Source of the DNA: an uncultured Mycoplasmatota bacterium | GTDB lineage: Bacteria > Bacillota_I > Bacilli_A > RF39 > UBA660 | NCBI GenBank assembly: GCA_946613765.1 | Contig: CAMOFW010000006.1 | Coordinates: 1 to 20,497 of the forward strand | Length of the DNA: 20,497 nt | Reading direction: 5' to 3' | Shown: piece after piece, positions 5,346 to 11,931 of the stretch | Layout: the number at the start of each line of letters is the position of its first letter | How positions within the stretch are numbered: position 1 is the first letter of the stretch | The notes under the pieces: generated by a model | What the model was told of the DNA's origin: nothing | The model's input: only the letters and a program-made list of their open reading frames with translations | Databases searched by the model: none | Translations under genes and position numbers: made by a program

Positions 5346-7421
5346 TTAATTATTTACACTATTTTTCTTTATGATTTCATCACTAATTGATTTAGGTACT
5401 GGTTCATAATGATCAAGTTCCATTACGAAGTTACCTCTACCTTGTGTATTAGATCTTAAAGAAGTAGCATAACCAAACATTTCAGCAAGTGGAACCATAG
5501 CTTGGATTTGTAGAGCATTACCTCTAGATTCTTGACCAAGTGGTTTACCTCTTCTTGAAGTTAAGTCACCCATAACATTACCCATATATTCATCTGGAAC
5601 TGTTACAGATACCTTCATGATTGGTTCTAAAATAACAGGTTGACATTTATTCTTCATTTCTTTAACAGCTAATGAAGCAGCGATCTTGAATGCCATTTCT
5701 GATGAGTCTACGTCATGGTATGAACCATCATGTAGAGTTGCTTTAACATCTACCATAGGGTATCCAGCTAAAACACCACCAGCTAAAGCTTCTTGTAATC
5801 CCTTATCAGTTACTGGAATGTATTCTCTAGGAACTACACCACCAACAACAGCGTCAACAAATTCATATCCCTTACCAGGATTTGGTTCAAAGTTAACCCA
5901 AACGTGTCCGTATTGTCCTCTACCACCTGATTGTTTAATGTATTTACCTTCACAATCACCAGCAGCTTGAATAGTTTCTCTATAAGCAACTTGTGGTCTA
6001 CCAACATTTACTTCTACGCCAAATTCTCTCTTCATTCTTTCAACATATACATCTAAGTGAAGTTCACCCATACCAGAAATAACTGTTTGTCCAGTTTCTG
6101 GATCAGTTTTAAATTTGAATGTTGGATCTTCTTCAGCTAGTTTTTGTAAAGCGTTACCCATCTTTTCTAAATCAGCTTTAGATTTTGGTTCAACAGCTTC
6201 ATCAATAACTGGTAGAGGGAATTCCATACCATTCATGATAACTGGTGATTTTTCATCACATAATGTATCAGCAGTTGTAGTATCTTTTAAACCAACTAAA
6301 GCAGCAATTTCACCAGTATATACTTCTGAAATTTCTTTTCTAGTATTGGCATGCATTTGTAGGATACGTCCAACTCTTTCTTTAACACCTTTAGTAGCAT
6401 TTAAAATGTATGATCCACTACTTAAGTGACCAGAATAAACTCTAAAGAATGCTAATCTACCAACAAATGGGTCAGTCATGATCTTGAATGCCATTGCAGT
6501 GAATGGTTCATTATCACTTGGATGTCTCATAACTGTATTACCATTTTTATCAGTACATTCAATAGCTTCAATATCAGTTGGAGCTGGTAAGTAATCGATA
6601 ACTGCGTCTAATGCAAGTTTTACACCAACATTAAAGTGAGCAGTACCACACATTACTGGGAAGAATTCAGCAGCTAAAACACCTTTACGGATAGCTCCCT
6701 TAATTTCTTCAACAGTTAATTCTTCTCCACCTAAATATTTTTCCATTAAAGCATCATCAAATTCAACAGCTTTTTCAACAAGTTCTAATCTTTTTTCTTC
6801 TACGATATCTTTTAAGTTATCTGGAATTTCGATTTCAACCATGTTTTCATGAGCTTCTTTGTCGAAATGATAAGCTTTTCTAGTAACTAAATCAACGATT
6901 CCGTCGAAATTACCTTCAGCACCAATTGGCCATTCAATTGGAGCAAAGTTAACATTTAATCTTTCTTTAATATTATTTAAGCACCATTCAAAATCAGCAC
7001 CAATTTTATCCATCTTATTACAGAAAATTAATCTTGGTACCTTATATTCTGTTGCTTGTCTCCAAACTGTTTCTGATTGAGGTTCTACACCACCTTGAGT
7101 ATCAAGTACCATAATAGCACCGTCTAATACTTTAAGTGATCTTTGAACTTCTACAGTAAAGTCTACGTGTCCTGGAGTATCAATAATATTAAGTCTATAA
7201 CCTTTCCAGTGTGCTGTAGTAGCAGCTGAAGTAATAGTTATACCTCTTTCTTTTTCTTGATCCATCCAGTCCATTTGTGATTCACCATCATGTGTTTCAC
7301 CAATTTTATGAGTTATACCTGTATGGAATAAAACTCTTTCTGTAAAAGTAGTTTTACCAGCATCGATGTGAGCCATGATACCAATATTTCTAATTTTATC
7401 AATTGTTACGTCTCTTGCCAT
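5346..7421 (-). CDS. fusA: Elongation factor G
   Basis: Ribosomal translocase GTPase; also splits ribosomes with RRF. The protein is complete at 691 residues, with domains I-V in order. The P-loop AHIDAGKT is at 17-24, followed by RGITITSA (switch I), DTPGHVDFT (G3), CNKMD (G4), GMGELHLDV (domain III), GGRGQYGHV (domain IV) and EPIMKVSVTVP (domain V). It is the canonical housekeeping EF-G type and not a TetM-like protection protein. Its SD (GGTAGGAG) overlaps the rpsG stop codon and the genes are only 9 bp apart, so translation is likely coupled. The TAA stop is at 5346-5348. Confidence 0.98.
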   Translation of the reverse strand: MARDVTIDKIRNIGIMAHIDAGKTTFTERVLFHTGITHKIGETHDGESQMDWMDQEKERGITITSAATTAHWKGYRLNIIDTPGHVDFTVEVQRSLKVLDGAIMVLDTQGGVEPQSETVWRQATEYKVPRLIFCNKMDKIGADFEWCLNNIKERLNVNFAPIEWPIGAEGNFDGIVDLVTRKAYHFDKEAHENMVEIEIPDNLKDIVEEKRLELVEKAVEFDDALMEKYLGGEELTVEEIKGAIRKGVLAAEFFPVMCGTAHFNVGVKLALDAVIDYLPAPTDIEAIECTDKNGNTVMRHPSDNEPFTAMAFKIMTDPFVGRLAFFRVYSGHLSSGSYILNATKGVKERVGRILQMHANTRKEISEVYTGEIAALVGLKDTTTADTLCDEKSPVIMNGMEFPLPVIDEAVEPKSKADLEKMGNALQKLAEEDPTFKFKTDPETGQTVISGMGELHLDVYVERMKREFGVEVNVGRPQVAYRETIQAAGDCEGKYIKQSGGRGQYGHVWVNFEPNPGKGYEFVDAVVGGVVPREYIPVTDKGLQEALAGGVLAGYPMVDVKATLHDGSYHDVDSSEMAFKIAASLAVKEMKNKCQPVILEPIMKVSVTVPDEYMGNVMGDLTSRRGKPLGQESRGNALQIQAMVPLAEMFGYATSLRSNTQGRGNFVMELDHYEPVPKSISDEIIKKNSVNN

Positions 7422-7430
7422 ATAAAACTC

Positions 7431-7898
7431 CTACCATCTATAATGAGCAAATGCTTTATTAGCTTCAGCCATTTTGTGAGTATCTTCTCTCTTCTTAACA
7501 GCTCCACCAACACCATTTGCAGCATCCATAATTTCATTTGCTAAATTAATAGCCATTCCCTTACCACTTCTTTGTTTAGAATATTGAACTAACCATCTAA
7601 GTGCTAAAGTTTGTTTTCTATCTTCTCTAACTTCCATTGGAACTTGAACGTTAGATCCACCAACACGTCTAGCTTTAACTTCTAGAGCAGGTGAAATGTT
7701 TTCGATTGCAGTGTTGAAAACTTCAATTGGATCTTTTCCAGTTTTGTTAGCAACTATATCGAAAGCATCTTTTAATATTTTTTGAGCAGTACCTTTTTTA
7801 CCACCGATCATAATTTGATTAACTAATTTTGTAATCATTTTTGAATTATATATAGGATCAGGTAATACTTCTCTTTTCTTTGCACGATATTTACGCAT
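7431..7898 (-). CDS. rpsG: Ribosomal protein S7
   Basis: Primary 16S rRNA-binding protein that nucleates assembly of the 30S head. The protein has 155 residues, the usual length for Gram-positive S7 (about 156). Conserved stretches are MRKYRAKKR, IGGKKGTAQKIL, PALEVKARRVGGSNVQVP, RWLVQYSKQRS and KKREDTHKMAEANKAFAHYRW. The ATG has an AAGGAG SD. It lies 32 bp after rpsL and 9 bp before fusA in the str operon. In E. coli S7 represses this operon by binding the S12-S7 spacer; the spacer here is short and shows no evident matching structure. Confidence 0.98.
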   Translation of the reverse strand: MRKYRAKKREVLPDPIYNSKMITKLVNQIMIGGKKGTAQKILKDAFDIVANKTGKDPIEVFNTAIENISPALEVKARRVGGSNVQVPMEVREDRKQTLALRWLVQYSKQRSGKGMAINLANEIMDAANGVGGAVKKREDTHKMAEANKAFAHYRW

Positions 7899-7930
7899 AA
7901 ATTTTCTCCTTCCTAATTAATAATTATTTC

Positions 7931-8341
7931 TTATTTTGGTCTTTTTGCACCATACTTAGATCTAGCTTGTTTTCTATCTTGTACACCTTGAGTATCTAAA
8001 GTACCTCTGATTACATGATATCTAACACCGATTAAGTCTTTAACACGTCCACCACGAATTAAAACAACGCTGTGTTCTTGTAAGTTGTGTCCTTCACCAG
8101 GAATGTATGTATCAACTTCTCTACCATTAGATAATCTAACACGAGCGAATTTTCTTAACGCTGAGTTTGGTTTCTTAGGTGTTCTAGTTCCTACCTTAAC
8201 ACATACACCTCTTTTTTGAGGACTAGATTGTTTAGTTTCCTTCTTTTCAATTGTATTAAAACCTACGTTTAATACTGGACTCTTACTTTTTCTAGTTTTG
8301 TTTTTTCTACCTTTTTTAACAAGTTGGTTAATTGTTGGCAT
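7931..8341 (-). CDS. rpsL: Ribosomal protein S12
   Basis: Decoding-centre protein of the 30S subunit and target of streptomycin-resistance mutations. The protein has 136 residues from the ATG at 8339-8341, which has an AAAGGAG SD and opens with the canonical MPTINQLVKKGR. A longer in-frame start at 8383 would add 14 non-conserved residues and lacks an SD. TPKKPNSALRK keeps the streptomycin-critical lysine (K56 in Bacillus numbering), and GGRVKD keeps K101. The next segment reads KDLIGVRYH where nearly all bacteria have KDLPGVRYH, so the proline at position 104 (E. coli P90) is isoleucine. It is first in the str operon, after a structured leader and a strong promoter. Confidence 0.97.
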   Translation of the reverse strand: MPTINQLVKKGRKNKTRKSKSPVLNVGFNTIEKKETKQSSPQKRGVCVKVGTRTPKKPNSALRKFARVRLSNGREVDTYIPGEGHNLQEHSVVLIRGGRVKDLIGVRYHVIRGTLDTQGVQDRKQARSKYGAKRPK

Positions 8342-8445
8342 AAAATATACTCCTTTCCATGTCCACACATCCAGGTGTGTCAATTTCTTTTATAAATATT
8401 ATTCTACCTGCATTTGAAGTAGAATTATATTGGCATTTAAAATGC
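8342..8445 (-). promoter_or_regulatory. Structured 5' leader of rpsL
   Basis: The str operon mRNA is predicted to start near 8445 and to carry a leader of about 104 nt with three hairpins. These are GCATTT/AAATGC at the very 5' end (8433-8445), TTCTAC/GTAGAA (8402-8424) and ACACA/TGTGT (8365-8380) just before the SD. No U tract follows any stem, so control of translation or mRNA stability is more likely than attenuation. Whether a ribosomal protein binds here is unknown. Confidence 0.4.
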
Positions 8446-8451
8446 AAGAAT

Positions 8452-8480
8452 ACTATAACATTTATTACCTGTAATGTCAA
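8452..8480 (-). promoter_or_regulatory. Main promoter of the str operon
   Basis: A consensus -35 TTGACA (8475-8480), a 17-bp spacer and a -10 TATAGT (8452-8457) with the TGT extended -10 element. It is the strongest promoter in the window and lies directly behind the terminator of the upstream gene. Confidence 0.85.
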
Positions 8481-8481
8481 C

Positions 8482-8509
8482 AAAAAAAGAAGTATTATTT
8501 TCTACTTCT
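8482..8509 (-). terminator. Terminator of the 115-residue hypothetical gene
   Basis: AGAAGTA (8488-8494) and TACTTCT (8503-8509) form a stem overlapping the stop codon. Seven T follow on the minus strand, ending 2 bp from the str operon -35 box. Confidence 0.8.
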
Positions 8510-8842
8510 TTCTCTTATTGAATTTGACTCATCTAAGTAATATTCTATGTATTCTAATGCCTCCATATCATTAAATTGTGCAGATAGCATCTTTTTATAG
8601 AATTCTCTAACCTTTTTAGTTTCATTAGAATCAAATGATACTAAACTTAACACATATTGACATGCACTATTAATATCATCAAATGGAATACAATTATTAA
8701 ATCCATATACATAATATTTATCATCATCACATACTAAGCTTAAATAACTATTTAAATATCTAAAATGTTTTAATGTTAACATTAATGCATGAATATAAAC
8801 CATATCTTTCTTTTTGATATTATCTATATCAATATTTAACAT
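8495..8842 (-). CDS. Hypothetical protein, 115 residues
   Basis: I do not recognise this protein. It is hydrophilic and helical with no membrane segment or signal peptide. It has aromatic and acidic clusters (CDDDKYYVYGF, about 38-48; EALEYIEYYLDE, about 93-104) and a basic C-terminus (RERSRK). The segment YYVYGFNNCIPFDDINSACQ might be a small beta-alpha unit. The ATG follows a weak GGGGGAT SD, similar to that of the helicase gene at the left edge. It lies 33 bp after the hydrolase gene and could share its transcript. A good terminator ends it. The intact frame, the SD and the fitted terminator support a real gene. Confidence 0.7.
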   Translation of the reverse strand: MLNIDIDNIKKKDMVYIHALMLTLKHFRYLNSYLSLVCDDDKYYVYGFNNCIPFDDINSACQYVLSLVSFDSNETKKVREFYKKMLSAQFNDMEALEYIEYYLDESNSIRERSRK

Positions 8843-8875
8843 ATAAATCCCCCAATTCGTTCCAATATAATAATA

Positions 8876-9778
8876 CTACTTAATAAAATTTTCAATAGTT
8901 TTCCAATAATTATCGTAATCTAAAGCTTGTGCTTCTGTATGATTAGCTCCCTTAACTATAAAAACTTCTTTTTGAGTATTACAATTCTTAAGTAGTTCCT
9001 CTAACATATAATATGGTACAAAAGTATCTTTTGTTCCATGAATCATTAATAAAGGAATATTAGTATTAGCAACACTCTTAATTGCACTATATTGTTTAAA
9101 ATCAAACTTAGCTATTAATCTAGCATACATATTACATATATCAAGTAATGGGAATGCAGGTAAATGAAATAAATTCTTTAACTGATATTTATATTCATCA
9201 TATGGACTAGTAAATCCACAATCTTCTATAGCAAACTTAACTTCTTTAGGTAAATCTTTATCTAAACTCATCATAACAGATGCAGCACCCATAGATACAC
9301 CATATAATACTATTTTTTTAGCACCTTGTTTCTTAACTAAGTATTCACACCATGATTTAATATCTTCACAGTCTTTAATACCCATAGTAATATATTTACC
9401 TTCACTTTCACCATGTCCTCTTAAATCAATTAATAAGACATTGTTATTAAGTTCATTAAACTTTTGGGCTCTATTAATCATATCAATGTGAGATGAAGTA
9501 AATCCATGTACTACAATAACAAAGTTATGATTCTTTTTATTATTAACTAAATAACCCTGTAATTTTAAACCATCTCTAGACTTAATATGTACTTTTCTTT
9601 GATGATCTACTAACCACTTAGTATCATTTTCTATTTTTAAGGCACCTTTACTAACAGCACTATTCTTATCATTTTGAAATATAAAATCTTTTTTAGCATT
9701 TCTACAAATAGCTAACCTAAATATAAAATAACCTATCAAGAATATAATAATTACAAATATTAATAACACATATACCAT
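8876..9778 (-). CDS. Membrane-anchored alpha/beta hydrolase
   Basis: A serine hydrolase of the alpha/beta-hydrolase fold, of the kind often labelled YqkD-like or prolyl oligopeptidase-like; the substrate is unknown. The protein has 300 residues from the ATG at 9776-9778. One N-terminal membrane segment (about 3-21) is followed by a basic stretch, a DGLKLQGYL entry strand, the oxyanion motif HGFTSS (91-96) and LIDLRGHGESEG. The nucleophile elbow is GVSMGA (Ser162), Asp251 is in HGTKDTFVP and His280 is in GANHTEA, so the triad is complete. A GTG three codons upstream (9785-9787) is possible, but the GGTGG SD spacing fits the ATG better. Trp/Cys-rich text around SWCEYL and ICNMYA suggests a lid. 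It lies between a terminator and the 115-residue gene. Confidence 0.85.
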   Translation of the reverse strand: MVYVLLIFVIIIFLIGYFIFRLAICRNAKKDFIFQNDKNSAVSKGALKIENDTKWLVDHQRKVHIKSRDGLKLQGYLVNNKKNHNFVIVVHGFTSSHIDMINRAQKFNELNNNVLLIDLRGHGESEGKYITMGIKDCEDIKSWCEYLVKKQGAKKIVLYGVSMGAASVMMSLDKDLPKEVKFAIEDCGFTSPYDEYKYQLKNLFHLPAFPLLDICNMYARLIAKFDFKQYSAIKSVANTNIPLLMIHGTKDTFVPYYMLEELLKNCNTQKEVFIVKGANHTEAQALDYDNYWKTIENFIK

Positions 9779-9812
9779 AATTACCACCCAACCTTATTCT
9801 ACTATAAAAAAT

Positions 9813-9839
9813 AAAAAAAATGAAGAAAACTCCTCATTT
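9813..9839 (-). terminator. Terminator of the bactofilin-like gene
   Basis: AAATGA (9818-9823) and TCATTT (9834-9839) with partial inner pairing form a stem followed on the minus strand by eight T. Confidence 0.7.
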
Positions 9840-9846
9840 CTTTACA

Positions 9847-10905
9847 CTATTTACTCTCTTTAACTACGTATCTATATAATAATCCTAAACCATAAATGAA
9901 TGCAAACATAGTAAATAATACGCCAAAATATGGTATTAATTCAATTACTTTAACTACTAAGATACCTATTAATAAATCTACATAAATATTATCTTTTTGT
10001 TTAAATAACTTAGTATATAAATTACTTCCTATTACATATGAAACTAATATCATAGATATCATTAAAGCTAGAATATATAATAATATCAATATCACACCAA
10101 TAACAACACCAACATTAGATATTAATAATAACATTGAAAGTATTGGAGCAATAACAAGTAATCCTAAACCAATAAATGCTTTTTTAAATACATCTTTAAC
10201 ACTTAATTCATAATCTAACTTCTTGAATAATTTAGGGAACATTAATGCTAATACTATAGCAGTAAATATCATAGTTAATATACTTAATAATTCATCTTGA
10301 ATTTTAGTAGAAAAATCTAATCTAGTAAATTTTTCTAATTCCTTATTACCAACACTTAACTTATCTTCATTTTTAATAATGGTACCTTCACTAACATATA
10401 GTGTTCCTTTTATATTGGCATTTTCATTAATAATTAATTGATTAGAATAAACTCTTAAATCACCTTCAACTGTAATATTATCTAATGTAACAATAGAACC
10501 AGTAATAAATCCACTACCAGGAATATCACTCTTAATAGTAATATCATTAGCTGCTAAATATAAATCTCTAGTTATTTTAGCATCTTTACTAATAGTAATA
10601 TTTCCACCAGCAGCAAATAAATCATGATCTATAGTTCCATCAACTATAATTGAACTACCTGCTAAAAAACCATATGATACTTTACCAGATAAATTAACTT
10701 CATTACCTGCTCCAAAATATATACCATTGATTGTTGCACCAGACTTAACCTTTTCACCAGCAGCAAATACACTGTGATTATGTTCTTCGTTATTAACAAC
10801 TGCAGTATTTTCATCTGCATAGAAATAATTATCTTCTGCTTTAACACTAAATGGTAATACTAACATTGTAATTATTAACAATAAACTAACTATTTTCTTT
10901 TTCAT
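9847..10905 (-). CDS. Exported bactofilin-like beta-helix protein with C-terminal membrane domain
   Basis: The protein has 352 residues and three parts. A signal peptide (1-23, MKKKIVSLLLIITMLVLPFSVKA then ED) comes first. A region at about 45-180 is built of short repeats of the type seen in bactofilin/polymer-forming domains (for example VKSGATINGIYFGAGNEVNLSG, then GTIDHDLFAAGGNITISKDA). A C-terminal domain of about five membrane helices (210-350) closes it. Bactofilins polymerise as right-handed beta-helices in the cytoplasm. Here the signal peptide places the helix outside, anchored by the membrane domain, a form I know from uncharacterised Firmicutes proteins. Function is unknown; a role in envelope organisation is a guess. 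The SD is AAGGAG. A weak TTGTAA-17-TAATAT promoter lies in the 54-bp gap after ldh, with no terminator between, so co-transcription with ldh is possible. Confidence 0.75.
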   Translation of the reverse strand: MKKKIVSLLLIITMLVLPFSVKAEDNYFYADENTAVVNNEEHNHSVFAAGEKVKSGATINGIYFGAGNEVNLSGKVSYGFLAGSSIIVDGTIDHDLFAAGGNITISKDAKITRDLYLAANDITIKSDIPGSGFITGSIVTLDNITVEGDLRVYSNQLIINENANIKGTLYVSEGTIIKNEDKLSVGNKELEKFTRLDFSTKIQDELLSILTMIFTAIVLALMFPKLFKKLDYELSVKDVFKKAFIGLGLLVIAPILSMLLLISNVGVVIGVILILLYILALMISMILVSYVIGSNLYTKLFKQKDNIYVDLLIGILVVKVIELIPYFGVLFTMFAFIYGLGLLYRYVVKESK

Positions 10906-10959
10906 AACACGTCTCCTTCTTGTTATTTATATTATCACATCATTAATTTTATTACAAAC

Positions 10960-11865
10960 TTATACTATTTTATTAATAGCATCTTTAATAGTATCTATAG
11001 ACTTTTGTAACTTAGCTTCTTCACTTCTATTAATATTAAAATATATCTTATTAATTACTCCAGCTCTACCTAAGACTACAGGAAGTCCAACATATACATC
11101 ATTTATTTGATCATAGGTACTAACAACTAGTACACTTTTTTCATCCCCTAATATTGCATTAGTAATTCTAACTAAACAAGAACCAATACCATAAGATGTA
11201 TTTCCTTTTCTATTAATAATTTCATAAGCAGCATTTCTTACTTCATCTTCAATTACTTGTTTATCATTATCACTTAAAAAATAATTTATATTTTGTAATC
11301 CTATATTAACACTAGACCAAGCAACAAATTCTGAGTCCCCATGTTCACCAATAACATAACCATTAACACATTTAGAACTAATACCTAACTTATTACCTAC
11401 TAAATACTTTAATCTAGCACTATCTAAAGATGTACCACTACCAATAACTTTTCTTGAAGGTAATCCACTATACTTCCATGTTATATAACTCATAACATCT
11501 AAAGGATTAGTAGCAACAATAAATACACCTTTAAAATTATTTTGCATTACTTCATCTATAATAGTTTTAAATATCTTAGCATTTTTATTTATTAAGTCCA
11601 TTCGTGTTTCGCCAACCTTTTGATTAGCACCTGCACAAATAACACAAATATCCGCATCACTTAAATCTTTATATGTACCACATTTAATATGTATTTTAGA
11701 TGGACTATAAGGAAGTGAATGATTAAGGTCCATTACTTCACCCTTAACTCTATCCATATCTAGATCTATTAAACAAAGTTCATCAACGTGTGTTTGTTGA
11801 TTAACTAAAGCATATGCATATGACATACCAACATTACCACAACCAATTAATACAACTTTGTTCAT
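10960..11865 (-). CDS. ldh: L-lactate dehydrogenase
   Basis: Reduces pyruvate to L-lactate with NADH, the terminal redox step of fermentation. The protein has 301 residues from the ATG at 11863-11865 (GAGGG SD); a longer in-frame start at 11898 adds 11 residues with no SD. The NAD fold begins VVLIGCGNVGMS. NQKVGETR (81-88) has Gln82, the pyruvate-specifying residue (Arg in malate dehydrogenases). LDSARLK has Asp148 and Arg151, and GEHGDSEF has the catalytic His175. The residues that bind fructose-1,6-bisphosphate in allosteric Bacillus/Lactobacillus enzymes (R173 and H188) are Lys153 and Asn168 here, so control may be lost or altered. It has its own promoter at 11890-11918. Confidence 0.92.
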   Translation of the reverse strand: MNKVVLIGCGNVGMSYAYALVNQQTHVDELCLIDLDMDRVKGEVMDLNHSLPYSPSKIHIKCGTYKDLSDADICVICAGANQKVGETRMDLINKNAKIFKTIIDEVMQNNFKGVFIVATNPLDVMSYITWKYSGLPSRKVIGSGTSLDSARLKYLVGNKLGISSKCVNGYVIGEHGDSEFVAWSSVNIGLQNINYFLSDNDKQVIEDEVRNAAYEIINRKGNTSYGIGSCLVRITNAILGDEKSVLVVSTYDQINDVYVGLPVVLGRAGVINKIYFNINRSEEAKLQKSIDTIKDAINKIV

Positions 11866-11889
11866 ATATATCCCTCTATTCTTCTTACA

Positions 11890-11918
11890 ATTATACAAAA
11901 AAAATACTAAATAGTAAA
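11890..11918 (-). promoter_or_regulatory. Promoter of ldh
   Basis: A perfect -10 TATAAT (11890-11895), a 17-bp spacer and a -35 TTTACT (11913-11918). The -35 lies inside the loop and arm of the terminator of the upstream ATPase gene. Confidence 0.6.
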
Positions 11919-11931
11919 TCTATTTAGTATT
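11897..11931 (-). terminator. Terminator of the P-type ATPase gene
   Basis: A perfect 11-bp stem (AATACTAAATA 11903-11913 with its complement 11921-11931, 7-nt loop) overlaps the stop codon and is followed on the minus strand by eight T (11904 to 11897). Confidence 0.85.

Noticed and set aside
5686..6429. Two plus-strand ORFs of 94 and 104 codons
   Set aside because: Shadows of fusA on the opposite strand without ribosome binding sites.
8371..8381. 10-mer shared by the rpsL leader and the left small-RNA leader (GACACACCTG)
   Set aside because: Flanks differ, and a single shared 10-mer can arise by chance; no shared fold.
8358..8382. Second TTGACA promoter close to rpsL
   Set aside because: No -10 box at a suitable distance; the hexamer is part of the ACACA/TGTGT hairpin.
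8342..8383. 14-residue N-terminal extension of S12
   Set aside because: S12 is conserved from MPTINQ; the longer start has no SD and lies in the leader.
8359..8574. 71-codon plus-strand ORF
   Set aside because: Crosses the str leader, promoter and the 115-residue gene's terminator on the other strand; no SD.
10662..10847. 61-codon minus-strand ORF
   Set aside because: Out-of-frame shadow inside the bactofilin-like gene.
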